This document shows positions 25,785-34,799 of a stretch of 64,000 nucleotides of DNA, piece by piece. The notes under the pieces are model-generated. The model saw only the letters and a list, made by a program, of their open reading frames with translations, was not told the DNA's origin and ran no database searches. A program made the position numbers and the translations under genes. Within the stretch, counting starts at the first letter, position 1. Every line of letters starts with the position of its first letter. Source of the DNA: ZC4RG25 sp023428365 (lineage in GTDB: Bacteria; Pseudomonadota; Alphaproteobacteria; Rhizobiales; Hyphomicrobiaceae); contig JBNOAI010000010.1 in NCBI GenBank assembly GCA_050283925.1, positions 204,074 through 268,073 on the forward strand, given 5' to 3'.

Positions 25785-26381
25785 TCAATAAATTGCCGGC
25801 GTCACCACCCAAAGCACGACCGCTGCTTGATCACTCGTGCAGGTCAGCTTGTGGGGCTTGATGGCGGGGAACGCGAACGAGTCACCAACCGTGACGGGGA
25901 ACGCGCGTTCGGCAAGCTGGAAGTTTAACGTGCCGGTCAAAACCGTCCCAGACTTCGCTGCGTTGGGAACGGTTGAGGTCAATCCTTCGAAAGTCGATCC
26001 CGGCTGTATGGTGATGCGGATCATCTGCACTTCGGGAACGGTATCCGGTGTTATGAGGTCCTTGATGATGCCCTGCGAGCTGAGTTCAAGGCGGCGACGC
26101 GCGTCGGCTCGCACAACGACATCGGAACTTTTTTCATCAGGCGTCTCGAACAGCCAGCTCATGGGCATCTGAAGACCCTGACAGATTTCCCGCAAGGATC
26201 GAAGGGACGGGGTGCTCACATTGCGCTCGATCTGGCTAAGCAGTCCGATCGACAGACCCGTCGCTTCTGCAAGTTGCTGAAGAGAAAGTCGGCGAATACG
26301 TCGCCGCATGCGTAAGCGATCGCCGATCTTGAGATCCGAGGACCATTTCTCTGTCGGCGATAACGCTTCGCTTGGCATTTG
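25785..26381 (-). CDS. XRE-family regulator with cupin domain
   Basis: 198 residues from ATG 26381, preferred because GAGAGGG precedes it; the ATG at 26423 lacks a site. Residues 20-75 form the helix-turn-helix (L-S-L-Q-Q-L-A-E-A-T-G-L-S-I-G-L-L-S-Q-I-E-R). The C-terminal 80 residues are a small cupin (V-G-D-S-F-A-F-P-A-I-K-P-H at about 163). Regulators of this design (PuuR/SutR-like) control polyamine and amino-acid use. It is divergent from the GGT operon, with an exact inverted repeat between them. Confidence 0.9.
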   Translation of the reverse strand, partial: QMPSEALSPTEKWSSDLKIGDRLRMRRRIRRLSLQQLAEATGLSIGLLSQIERNVSTPSLRSLREICQGLQMPMSWLFETPDEKSSDVVVRADARRRLELSSQGIIKDLITPDTVPEVQMIRITIQPGSTFEGLTSTVPNAAKSGTVLTGTLNFQLAERAFPVTVGDSFAFPAIKPHKLTCTSDQAAVVLWVVTPAIY

Positions 26382-26451
26382 CCCTCTCAGCCTCAGCATG
26401 CGGGTACAGGCAACGAGGCGCATACACGAACGTCGTGACCCTGCCTAATAA

Positions 26452-26470
26452 AAAATAGCGATCCTATTTT
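26452..26470. promoter_or_regulatory. Likely operator between the XRE-cupin gene and the GGT operon
   Basis: AAAATAG and CTATTTT form an exact 7-bp inverted repeat with a CGATC spacer. It lies 71 bases before the regulator start and 113 before the GGT start, inside an AT-rich divergent promoter region. Confidence 0.55.
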
Positions 26471-26582
26471 CAGTTCTATTGCAAACATACGATGTTTTCA
26501 TTACGGTGATATCGTCGCAATGGAAGGCTCTATAGTGGTAGAGGCGCAGCAGTGACGCTTCGCTTGCTCAAGGGGGCACCCG

Positions 26583-28301
26583 ATGACCAGAGCGCACCGC
26601 CCCACGATCATGGGCACGCAATATATGGTGTCGGCGTGCCATTACCTTGCTTCAGAAGCTGCTTTCCGGATTCTGCAAGCTGGCGGAAATGCCATTGATG
26701 CCGGGGTTGCTGCCGGCATCACGCTAGGTGTGGTGCAACCCGAATACGTGAATTTCGCGGGCGTCGCTCCCATCATTATTTACTCGGCCGAAGAAGACCG
26801 GGTAATCACCATCTCCGGATTGGGTACATGGCCTAAAGCCATAGACCGTGACTACTTCGTGCGCAGCCATGACGGGAAAATTCCGGCTGGCATATTACGC
26901 ACCGTTGTGCCTGCGGCACCGGATGCGTGGATCACCACTCTCGCACGCTGGGGAACGATGAGCTTCGCCGAAGTCGCGGAACTCGCAATCCACTTTGCCA
27001 CCAATGGCTTCGTCGTTTACCCGCTGATGTCCGAGGTTATGACGGAGCATGAGGACGACTACCGGCGTTTCCCGACCAGCGTGCCGTTGTATCTGGCCAG
27101 CGGCAAGGCGCCGTCGGCGGGCGATCTCTTCGTACAACGCGATCTTGCGCGCACGATGCAGTACATGGTCGATCAGGAAGCTGCACATAAATCGAAGGGT
27201 CGGCTGGCAGGATTGAAGGCTGCACGCGATAGTTTCTATCGCGGCGATATTGCTCAGGCCATCGTCAGGTTCCACAAGGAAAATGGGGGACTTCTTTCAG
27301 AGAGCGACCTTGCCGAATATCATTCGGGTGTCGAGCCGGCAGTTTCGACGTCGTTCGGCGACATCGAGCTGTATGCCTGCGGCCCCTGGTGCCAGGGACC
27401 TTCATTGCTGCAGACCATAAATCTTCTGGATCCGACCGAACTCGCTCGGCTTGGCCACAATACGCCCGGGTATATCCATACGCTGGCCGAGGCGCTGAAG
27501 CTGGCTTTCGCCGATCGTGACGCATACTTCGGAGATCCGCGTTTCGTGGACGTTCCGATTGATGGCTTGCTTTCCAAATCATACGCGCAAGAACGACGCA
27601 AGCTCATCAATCCGGATCGCGCCATGCCGGGCATGCCTACGCCCGGCTCTCCGGATAATCGCGCGCCCTGGCCCCAACCTCCACTCGCCCCCGAGCCGCA
27701 ATGGAATCCGCCTGAACTCGATACGTCCTATTGCTGCGTCATCGATAAGCGCGGAAACATCTTTTCGGCGACGCCCAGCGACGGGTCCTATAACGCGCCT
27801 GTAATTCCCGGGCTTGGTATCATCGCGTCGTCGCGCGGAAGCCAGAGCTGGGCGAATCCAAACCATCCATCCGGCGTAGCACCAGGAAAGCGGCCGCGTC
27901 TGACGCCCAACCCGGCCCTGGCGCGTCGCCCTGGCCGCATGGCGATGCCGTTCGGCAGCCCTGGCGGCGACGTTCAGGTTCAGGCCATGCTGCAGGTCTT
28001 TCTCAACATCCATGTGTTTGGCATGGATGTGCAGGAGGCGATCGAGGCACCGCGGGCAGCATCCTACAGCTTTCCATCCTCATTTGAACCGCATGCCTAT
28101 CATCCTGGCCGCCTTAATCTCGAGGCCCGGATCGAGAAGGGGAGCGGCGAAGTCCTTAAAGGCCTCGGCCACAATGTCGAATGGTGGCCGGAATGGACCT
28201 GGCTTGCCGGTTCGGTTTGTGCCGCGCTGGCCGACTATGAGAAGGGGATTTTTCACGGTGGAGCGGATCCGAGGCGTCCGTCTTATGCGCTCGGACTCTA
28301 G
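26583..28301 (+). CDS. Gamma-glutamyltransferase family protein
   Basis: 572 residues. The GGT family is recognised by S-E-A-A-F-R-I-L-Q-A-G-G-N-A-I-D-A near the start. The autoprocessing site in L-D-T-S-Y-C-C-V-I-D (about 380) would make Thr381 the catalytic nucleophile, and G-S-P-G-G-D-V-Q (about 460) forms the oxyanion region. There is no signal peptide, so unlike classical periplasmic GGT it is probably cytoplasmic. These cytosolic members include enzymes acting on gamma-glutamyl amides, cephalosporins or unknown peptides. It starts the operon with the M24 peptidase and RidA. Confidence 0.88.
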   Translation: MTRAHRPTIMGTQYMVSACHYLASEAAFRILQAGGNAIDAGVAAGITLGVVQPEYVNFAGVAPIIIYSAEEDRVITISGLGTWPKAIDRDYFVRSHDGKIPAGILRTVVPAAPDAWITTLARWGTMSFAEVAELAIHFATNGFVVYPLMSEVMTEHEDDYRRFPTSVPLYLASGKAPSAGDLFVQRDLARTMQYMVDQEAAHKSKGRLAGLKAARDSFYRGDIAQAIVRFHKENGGLLSESDLAEYHSGVEPAVSTSFGDIELYACGPWCQGPSLLQTINLLDPTELARLGHNTPGYIHTLAEALKLAFADRDAYFGDPRFVDVPIDGLLSKSYAQERRKLINPDRAMPGMPTPGSPDNRAPWPQPPLAPEPQWNPPELDTSYCCVIDKRGNIFSATPSDGSYNAPVIPGLGIIASSRGSQSWANPNHPSGVAPGKRPRLTPNPALARRPGRMAMPFGSPGGDVQVQAMLQVFLNIHVFGMDVQEAIEAPRAASYSFPSSFEPHAYHPGRLNLEARIEKGSGEVLKGLGHNVEWWPEWTWLAGSVCAALADYEKGIFHGGADPRRPSYALGL

Positions 28302-28352
28302 TGTGGAGATAATCCGTATCCGTCATCGAACAGTCGCGGAGATAAAGCGTCA

Positions 28353-29537
28353 ATGTCGTCGGAACAATCTCAGAGCACCGTAATACCATTTGATTTCAAG
28401 AAGCTCGATGCACTCATGGATCGAGCCGGATTGGACGTCATCCTGGCGACCTCTAAACACAATGTCCAATATCTCCTGGGCGGACACCGGGCACAGTTCT
28501 TCAGCGTCATGGATGCCGTCGGGATCAGTCGATACGTTCCCGTGCTGATTTATGTGAAGGGCGAACAAGACAAGTCTGCTTATATCGGGCACCGGTTTGA
28601 AACGGCCGATACGCAGGTTCGCCCGCTATGGGTCGCAGAAGTTATTACGCGCTCAAGTGGATCGGTGGATGCCATGCAGTTGACCGCCGATTATCTCCGC
28701 CGCATTGGAAAGGAGCGCGCGCGGATTGGCCTTGAGATGGCATTTTTGCCCACGGATTCCGCCGATGAGCTCCGCGGAAGCCTGACTGGCGCGCAGATGA
28801 TCGATGCCACGACGGTGCTGGAGCGGTTGCGTGCAGTGAAGACGCCCGAAGAGCTTTCACTTATGCGCAAGGCAACAGAATATGTTGCTGACGCCATGCA
28901 AGCTGTCATCAAGACGACAGGACCGGGCACGACAAAGAGCCAGATTGTCGACAAGCTTCGCCTCGAAGAGTCCAATCGCGGGCTGAATTTTGAATATTGT
29001 CTGATCGCGGCGGGAACCAGTTTCAATCGCGCGCCATCGGATCAGAGATGGGAATTGGGAGATGTTCTGTCTATCGACTCCGGCGGCAACTACGGTGGCT
29101 ATCTCGGCGATATTGCACGCATGGCAATCCTTGGGGAACCTGATCAGGAACTCCTTGATATCCTGGGAGCGATCGAGGCTGTTCAGCGCGCCGCCATCGG
29201 CAGGATTGCAGCTGGGACGATCGGAAACGAGCTGTTTGTGGCCGCGAAAGCCGAACTAGCGAAATCATCCATCCGCGATACCACTGATTTCATGGCGCAC
29301 GGGGTCGGCCTGGTGACGCACGAGGCGCCGCGCCTAACGACAAAGGGACCAGTTCCTTACGACGATCCCGACGCGTTTCGCCCACTGGAAGCGGGAATGG
29401 TTCTCTCGGTCGAGACGACCACGCGGCATCCAACCCGCGGGTTCATCAAGCTTGAAGACACGATAGCCGTACTTGCAGACGGCCATGAAGTGTTTGCCAG
29501 CGATGGCCGAGGCTGGAACCAGGGCAAGTGGCACTAG
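28353..29537 (+). CDS. M24 metallopeptidase (Xaa-Pro dipeptidase/creatinase type)
   Basis: 394 residues with the two-domain layout of creatinase/prolidase proteins. All five dinuclear-metal ligands are visible: Asp in S-I-D-S-G-G (about 240), Asp in G-D-I-A-R-M (about 251), His in A-H-G-V-G (about 315), Glu in S-V-E-T-T (about 353) and Glu in K-L-E-D-T (about 369). Thus it should be a true metallopeptidase, not a creatinase, which lacks some of these. Next to a gamma-glutamyltransferase and an importer it probably hydrolyses an imported dipeptide or amide. Confidence 0.9.
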   Translation: MSSEQSQSTVIPFDFKKLDALMDRAGLDVILATSKHNVQYLLGGHRAQFFSVMDAVGISRYVPVLIYVKGEQDKSAYIGHRFETADTQVRPLWVAEVITRSSGSVDAMQLTADYLRRIGKERARIGLEMAFLPTDSADELRGSLTGAQMIDATTVLERLRAVKTPEELSLMRKATEYVADAMQAVIKTTGPGTTKSQIVDKLRLEESNRGLNFEYCLIAAGTSFNRAPSDQRWELGDVLSIDSGGNYGGYLGDIARMAILGEPDQELLDILGAIEAVQRAAIGRIAAGTIGNELFVAAKAELAKSSIRDTTDFMAHGVGLVTHEAPRLTTKGPVPYDDPDAFRPLEAGMVLSVETTTRHPTRGFIKLEDTIAVLADGHEVFASDGRGWNQGKWH

Positions 29538-29576
29538 TCCATAACGTCCAGTTGTATCGAGACGAGGAGTGAGAGC

Positions 29577-29957
29577 GTGTCGCCGACGATCATCAATTCG
29601 GAGCGCGTAACGCCATATCGCAATCCGATATCACATGCTGTCCGCACCGGGAACCTGTTGTTCACCGCTGGTATCACTCCGTTCAAAGGAGATCGGATGA
29701 TCGCCAAGGGCGAGTTCCCCACGCAGATGCGCCAGGCTATGGATAATATCCGCGCCATCCTTGAAGACGCTGGAACAGCGTTGGAAAAAGCCGTCAAATT
29801 CAATGTCTATCTCCGGGACATGGCCGATTTTCCCGTGATGAACGAGATTTATCGCTCGTATTTTCCGGATGGAAAATATCCCGCCAGAACGACCATGCAG
29901 GTCGTGCTGCCCGGTGTGGATTTTCTGGTGGAGATCGACTGCATCGCCGAGATTTGA
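29577..29957 (+). CDS. RidA-family protein
   Basis: 126 residues from GTG 29577, with GAGGAG about 8 bases upstream. The family signature P-A-R-T-T-M-Q-V (about 102) carries the arginine that binds the imino-acid carboxylate, and V-E-I-D-C-I-A-E-I ends the protein as in active RidA enzymes. N-V-Y-L-R-D-M-A-D-F (about 77) is also conserved. It likely removes reactive enamines or imines formed by this cluster. This is the second RidA gene in 12 kb, only distantly similar to the one at 17536. Confidence 0.9.
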   Translation: MSPTIINSERVTPYRNPISHAVRTGNLLFTAGITPFKGDRMIAKGEFPTQMRQAMDNIRAILEDAGTALEKAVKFNVYLRDMADFPVMNEIYRSYFPDGKYPARTTMQVVLPGVDFLVEIDCIAEI

Positions 29958-30055
29958 GAAGAAGCGCGCTATGAACTCAGCAGGTGTAGTAGCCAATAAC
30001 TGGGTGGATTTAAACTGAACCGTCACAGTAACCGGTCATCGTATGGAGGAGTTTC

Positions 30056-31129
30056 ATGATCGTCCCCGTTTCACGTCGCGGATTTCTCTCAGCCGCTGGT
30101 ACGGCAGCTGCCTCCATTGCTCTATCTGAAGCCGGCCGTCCGAGCGCCGCGTTTGCTCAAGAGACCTTCACGGTTTCGATCGTCGGAGGAAATTTTGGCA
30201 AGGCCCAGATCAAGGAATTCATCTCCGAGCCAGACTTCGAGAAAAAGAACAATGTTACAATCAGTTACGATTTTGCTCAGGATAACATACGGGCAGCCAA
30301 GGCGATCGCAAGCTGCGGAAATCCGATATTTGTGACCGTAGATGCTCAAAACCTCCAGGCGGTGATGCTCGCTGAGGCTGGATGCATTGAAGATTACGAT
30401 CTGAACGTAGTCACGAATTACAACGATATCGTCGACGTTGCGAAAGAGCCGCCGCGCAAAGGCTTGAAGAATTTCTATGCGCCATTTGTCATTCTTGCAT
30501 ACGGACTGACGTACAATACAAAGGAAATCCCCGAGCCGAAGTCTTTCGAGGATCTGCTCAGTCCGACGTTGAAGGGGCGCATTGCCGTGCCGTCGTTCGA
30601 CTGGATGGGTCCGCAGTTTCTCTACTCGGTCAATGCAGCTTTGGGTGGCACTGATAGCGACCTAGGCAAAGGCTTTCAATTTCTGGCGGATCTGGTCAAA
30701 AAGAACAACGCGATTGTTCTCAATAATTCCGATTCTGCACAACAAGCCTTCACCCGGGGCGAAGTCGTTGCGATGCCATTCTGGAATGGACGCACCAATC
30801 TGATGATCAAGAACGGGGTGCCGGTAAAAATGGTTTACCCGAAGAACTGGATCGCTACCGGCAGCGGGCATGTCATCACCAAAGGCAACAAGTTCACAAA
30901 ACAGGCAAACCTGCTGGTCAATAACATGCTCAATCCGGACTTTCAGGTGAAGGTCGGCGGTGATTTTGGATACCCGCCGTCGAACCGCAAGGCGAAACTC
31001 CCGCCGGATCTCGAGGTCATGCGTGTTCCCGACGCTGCGTTTGAGGTAGCGGCGCGTCTTGATTACGGTGCCATCACCAGCAACATGGCGAGTAATCTTG
31101 CGCGTTGGAATAAAGACGTATTGGGTTAA
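30056..31129 (+). CDS. ABC importer binding protein (spermidine/putrescine type)
   Basis: 357 residues with an S-R-R-G-F-L-S-A-A twin-arginine-like signal at residue 6 and probable cleavage after A-F-A-Q (about 36). The mature protein follows the PotD/FbpA family pattern (Y-G-L-T-Y-N-T-K-E at about 152, F-E-D-L-L-S-P-T-L-K-G-R-I at about 167). The matching permeases and ATPase lie immediately downstream but on the opposite strand, facing it across a terminator. Ligand unknown; polyamines, gamma-glutamyl polyamines or opine-like compounds are possible. Confidence 0.88.
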   Translation: MIVPVSRRGFLSAAGTAAASIALSEAGRPSAAFAQETFTVSIVGGNFGKAQIKEFISEPDFEKKNNVTISYDFAQDNIRAAKAIASCGNPIFVTVDAQNLQAVMLAEAGCIEDYDLNVVTNYNDIVDVAKEPPRKGLKNFYAPFVILAYGLTYNTKEIPEPKSFEDLLSPTLKGRIAVPSFDWMGPQFLYSVNAALGGTDSDLGKGFQFLADLVKKNNAIVLNNSDSAQQAFTRGEVVAMPFWNGRTNLMIKNGVPVKMVYPKNWIATGSGHVITKGNKFTKQANLLVNNMLNPDFQVKVGGDFGYPPSNRKAKLPPDLEVMRVPDAAFEVAARLDYGAITSNMASNLARWNKDVLG

Positions 31130-31156
31130 AACCGTCTCTTCCCATCCTTGTACTGG

Positions 31157-31189
31157 GCCTCGCCGCTGGATTGCGACGAGGCTTTTTTT
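31157..31189 (+). terminator. Rho-independent terminator after the binding-protein gene
   Basis: GCCTCGCCGC (31157-31166) pairs with GCGACGAGGC (31173-31182) with one mismatch, followed by seven T. It separates the convergent transcripts. Confidence 0.85.
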
Positions 31190-31214
31190 GATGGGACCAT
31201 CCCCCCTCAATCGT

Positions 31215-32000
31215 TCAACCTACTCGAGACCTGAATGCTCGTTGCACAGCCCAAATCAGTAGTCCCACAATTATAATCTGAAGTGTAGAGGCGGCAGCAA
31301 CCGTGGGATCACCCTCAAACAGCAGCAGATTGAAAATATGGACTGGAAGGGTTGTGCTGTTTGGCCCCGATATGAACAGCGCGAGATTGATATCGGAGAA
31401 AGAAATGATGAAAGCGAAGATGAATCCCGACAGTATACTTGATTGAATGAGTGGAAGAGCGACTTTCAGAAACGCTTGTACTCGTCCGGCCCCCAGGCTC
31501 ATCGCTGCTTCCTCGAGGCGTGGATCGAGTCCGACAAGACCCGCTGTGACGTTGCGTATCACAAACGGTGTGCAGATAACGATGTGTCCCAATAGGAGAG
31601 TTGACATCGAAGGCCGGACGCCAAGCCGCGCATAGATCAGGTACAGCGCCGCACCGAACAGGATCTCTGGTATAAACAGCGGCGACAGGAAAAACGCTTC
31701 CAACGCCTCACGTCCTTTGAACCGCAATCGCACGAGTCCGATGGCCGCCAAGCTGCCGAGACACGTCGATACCACAGCAGTGATCAGCCCGAGAACGAGG
31801 CTGACCTGGAAGAATGAGCGGACAAACTCACGGCTTGAGAAGAAGGATTCGTACCACCTCAAGGAAAACCCTGATGGCGGAAACTCGTAGTTTGGGCTGG
31901 GTCCGAAGGAAACGGCCACGATCACGACAAGAGGCGCGAGCAGAAGCACGTAAGTCAAGATAACAAACGGCGTCAAAAGCATTGGCTGATCGCGCTTCAC
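31215..32000 (-). CDS. ABC importer permease, PotC type
   Basis: 261 residues from GTG 32000, which overlaps the upstream permease stop in GTGA (31997-32000); a start at 32108 would extend far into the neighbouring gene without hydrophobic sequence. Six membrane segments are apparent. The E-A-A-M-S-L-G-A coupling motif (about 155) marks the binding-protein-dependent permease family. With the gene before it, this forms the membrane part of the polyamine-type importer. Confidence 0.9.
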   Translation of the reverse strand: MKRDQPMLLTPFVILTYVLLLAPLVVIVAVSFGPSPNYEFPPSGFSLRWYESFFSSREFVRSFFQVSLVLGLITAVVSTCLGSLAAIGLVRLRFKGREALEAFFLSPLFIPEILFGAALYLIYARLGVRPSMSTLLLGHIVICTPFVIRNVTAGLVGLDPRLEEAAMSLGAGRVQAFLKVALPLIQSSILSGFIFAFIISFSDINLALFISGPNSTTLPVHIFNLLLFEGDPTVAAASTLQIIIVGLLIWAVQRAFRSRVG

Positions 32001-32845
32001 CCAGACACCTCCTGTTTGGTGCTGCGGCGCGTGGCATAAAGGGCAATCGAGATGAGAATGCCCGTCATTATAACCAGAATTGTCGTAATAGCCGAAGCCA
32101 ACGGCCACTGATATGAGATCAGAAGAAGGTCATAGATTGCCCGCCCGAGGACCTGAACACGCGCCCCCCCCATCAACGCCGGCACCACGAATGCGCTAAT
32201 GGCTGCGCTGTAAACCAGTAGGCAGCCGGAAATCAGGCCAGGGCTGCTGAGTGGAATGATGACACGTCGGAACGTCTGGAACCAGCTGGCACCCAAATTA
32301 CGTGCTGCCTCCTCCAACGCCGGATTAATTCTTTCGATCGAGGCCATCAATGGCAGAACCATGAAGGGTATGAAAACGTTGGTCAGTCCAATAACGACGG
32401 CCGGCTCATGGTAGAGCAACGCGATGCGATCGATCCCCATAGCCTGTAGTGAGTTGTTGACCAGTCCGTTTCTGCCAAGAATCACGAGCCAGCCAAACGT
32501 ACGGATCACCGCACTGACCATAAGCGGCATCAGCAGCAGAAAGAGTCCGATACCCCGAACCCACGGATTGGCTCGTGCGAGGAAGTAGGCCAGTGGGTAT
32601 CCGAATAGAACACAGATCACAGTGCAGACAAATCCGAGCCTTAGCGTTCGCAATAGAACGGCCTCGAACGAGCCATCCAGGAGCTGGCGATAATTGTCAG
32701 TTGTCAGCGTCGGAATCCAGATGGATGTCGGCGAATACGTATAAAAGCTGAGAACAATGATATTCAGGAACGGAATGATCAGGAAGAACACAAGGAAGAG
32801 CGTAAGTGGGAGCAGAAGACCGGCGCGTGCGAGGGCTGATCGCAT
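31997..32845 (-). CDS. ABC importer permease, PotB type
   Basis: 282 residues, strongly hydrophobic from residue 8. The E-E-A-A-R-N-L-G-A-S-W-F-Q-T-F coupling loop near 178 is the EAA motif of this transporter class. It begins five bases after the ATPase stop and overlaps its partner permease by four bases, so the three are one operon in the order ATPase, PotB-like, PotC-like. Confidence 0.9.
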   Translation of the reverse strand: MRSALARAGLLLPLTLFLVFFLIIPFLNIIVLSFYTYSPTSIWIPTLTTDNYRQLLDGSFEAVLLRTLRLGFVCTVICVLFGYPLAYFLARANPWVRGIGLFLLLMPLMVSAVIRTFGWLVILGRNGLVNNSLQAMGIDRIALLYHEPAVVIGLTNVFIPFMVLPLMASIERINPALEEAARNLGASWFQTFRRVIIPLSSPGLISGCLLVYSAAISAFVVPALMGGARVQVLGRAIYDLLLISYQWPLASAITTILVIMTGILISIALYATRRSTKQEVSG

Positions 32846-32850
32846 GTCCG

Positions 32851-33951
32851 CTAAACCTTGATCAGATACGCGTCGGATCGTTGTATGGAGAGCGCCATCT
32901 GCTCTCCCACGCTATAGTCCTGAGCGGCCTTGCCGCCCAGGATAACGCTCAGGATCTGATCGTCCTGCAAGCGGACCTTCAAGTGCAGATCCTGGCCAAG
33001 AAACGTCTTTTCTTCGATCAATCCCGAAAGACGATTATCCTGTTCTGCCTGATTGTCGGCAACCTTTATGTTCTCCGGTCGGATCATGATCGCGACGCGA
33101 TTGCCTACTTCTCCAATCACTGCGGTTGTCGTCAGCAGCAGCCCGGTATCCGTGCGAACCATGGCTGAATCATTGCAAATCTCAACGACCTCACCATTGA
33201 GAAGGTTGGAATTGCCGATGAAGTCGGCAACAAATGGCGTCGCAGGGCGACCATAGATCTCCAGTGGCGTTCCTATCTGCTCGATTCGGCCATTGGACAT
33301 GACAACAATGCGGTCGGACAGAGCGAGCGCTTCGCCCTGATCATGCGTTACATAAATCGCTGTCTTGCCCAGACGCCGCTGGAGGCTGCGCAGTTCAGCG
33401 CGCATCATCACGCGCAGCTTGAGGTCTAAATTGGAAAGCGGCTCATCGAAGAGAAGAAGACGAGGTTCCAGGACAACGGAGCGCGCGATTGCGACCCTCT
33501 GTTGCTGGCCACCGGAAAGCTGCTTCGGAAATCGCTGGGCGAACTCCGGCAATCCAACTTGTTCGAGAGCATTCGTCACGCGCTGCCTCAGTTCCTCCTT
33601 GTGGCAGCGGCGCAAACGCAATCCGAAGGCGACGTTCTCGAAGACTGTCAGGTGTGGAAATAGGGCATAGCTCTGGAATACAAGACCAACGTTACGACGG
33701 TTGGGCGGCAGCTGATCAATCCGCTCTCCATCCAGGTAAATTCCGCCCTCGCTCGGAGTTTCGAAGCCTGCAATGCACCGCAAGGTCGTTGTCTTCCCGC
33801 ATCCGCTCGGACCGAGTAAAGAAACGAACTCACCGGCTCCAACAGCGAAGGACAGTGGACCAATAACGGATTGCGAAGAATACCGCTTAACGAGCTCCGC
33901 TACTTCCAGTTCCCGCCGAGATTGATGCTGGGTTTCGGCGATCACTAGCAT
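32851..33951 (-). CDS. ABC importer ATP-binding subunit, PotA type
   Basis: 366 residues. Walker A G-P-S-G-C-G-K-T-T is near 50, the Q-loop V-F-Q-S-Y-A-L-F-P-H near 92, signature L-S-G-G-Q-Q-Q-R near 145, Walker B L-L-L-F-D-E-P-L-S-N-L-D near 165 and the switch histidine in V-T-H-D-Q. The last 120 residues are a TOBE regulatory domain. Start ATG 33951 is the first in frame. It opens the minus-strand importer operon whose binding protein is encoded on the other strand. Confidence 0.92.
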   Translation of the reverse strand: MLVIAETQHQSRRELEVAELVKRYSSQSVIGPLSFAVGAGEFVSLLGPSGCGKTTTLRCIAGFETPSEGGIYLDGERIDQLPPNRRNVGLVFQSYALFPHLTVFENVAFGLRLRRCHKEELRQRVTNALEQVGLPEFAQRFPKQLSGGQQQRVAIARSVVLEPRLLLFDEPLSNLDLKLRVMMRAELRSLQRRLGKTAIYVTHDQGEALALSDRIVVMSNGRIEQIGTPLEIYGRPATPFVADFIGNSNLLNGEVVEICNDSAMVRTDTGLLLTTTAVIGEVGNRVAIMIRPENIKVADNQAEQDNRLSGLIEEKTFLGQDLHLKVRLQDDQILSVILGGKAAQDYSVGEQMALSIQRSDAYLIKV

Positions 33952-34349
33952 ACTCCGACGTGTGCCGCTCGATACCGTGCCTTATGTGTCAGGACCGTAT
34001 CGGATGGCGCGAATATCGAGGCCGAAACTTGCGATCGCAGAAAGATGGCGCCTGCGCCATAAACCGCGCACGGAAGCGAACGCGCAAGAAATAATGTGCC
34101 AGCCAAAAATATAGTGTTCACCCGGCCCCCTACTGAACTTCAGGTGACAAGTAAGTCATCTAGCACTTTCCATCGTGCTACTAATGAAGCAATCGATCTG
34201 CTGCAATGCAAGTGAAAATTTTAATGAAATTTTTTATTATGCGACGAGTTCGTATATTCTTTTTGTCCCTCAACGATCGGAATTGTCATCGGCGTACATC
34301 GCAGGACCAGGTGGAACCTGTATCGATGCGAAGGACCCGATAACTCCCC
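33952..34349. other. Non-coding stretch upstream of the PotA-like gene
   Basis: About 400 bases with no gene. The part 34140-34270 is notably AT-rich compared with its neighbours. The promoter of the importer operon should be in 33952-34100. Confidence 0.4.
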
Positions 34350-34583
34350 CGGGGCATTCATTGTATCACTCATGCCGTGGATCGCCTCGTCACCGCTCAC
34401 CCAAGAATGGCATCCTCCCAAAATGTGCTTCGTCTCCGAATCGGCGATCACTTTCATGAACCCAAGGTTCTTGGTGTCCAAACGCCCGATGACACACGTG
34501 TTGGGCGGGCGAGCGAAAGGGCGAGACCTTCGGCCGGAGCGCGCCGCATCCTCTTCTGCCAGGCCGACGCGCCCCAAGTGGGA
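34350..34583 (-). pseudogene. Remnant of a pyridine-nucleotide disulfide oxidoreductase (C-terminal domain)
   Basis: Reading the minus strand gives L-G-R-V-G-L-A-E-E-D-A-A-R-S-G-R-R, then G-F-M-K-V-I-A-D-S-E-T-K-H-I-L-G-G and G-D-E-A-I-H-G-M-S-D-T-M-N-A. This is the dimerisation domain of mercuric-reductase/dihydrolipoamide-dehydrogenase-like enzymes. The FAD and NAD domains, the redox cysteines and the proper ends are missing, so it is a fossil. Family identity is inferred from the motif string. Confidence 0.6.
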
Positions 34584-34652
34584 TCTTGCGGCCGAGTATA
34601 GGAAACACGATCGTTGGAGGTATCGGTAATTTATATCGTCTTCCATCCTTCT

Positions 34653-34799
34653 TCACGGGAAAGACAAGAGTATCACGCCCGCTATGAGCACGGCGCATCC
34701 AGCCAAGCGCCATGGGCCGGCTTCTTCGCCCAGGATGATCATGCCCATCAGCACACCAACCATCATCGACATCTCGCGCGTCGGTGCCCATCCAGCGAT
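34653..34799 (-). pseudogene. Remnant of an EamA/DMT-family transporter (C-terminal end)
   Basis: The last 45 residues (T-R-E-M-S-M-M-V-G-V-L-M-G-M ... L-G-E-E-A-G-P-W-R-L-A-G ... A-G-V-I-L-L-S) match the final two helices of EamA-type permeases, including the characteristic R-E-x-S and L-G-E. Nothing upstream continues the other eight helices. A fragment left by deletion. Confidence 0.55.
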
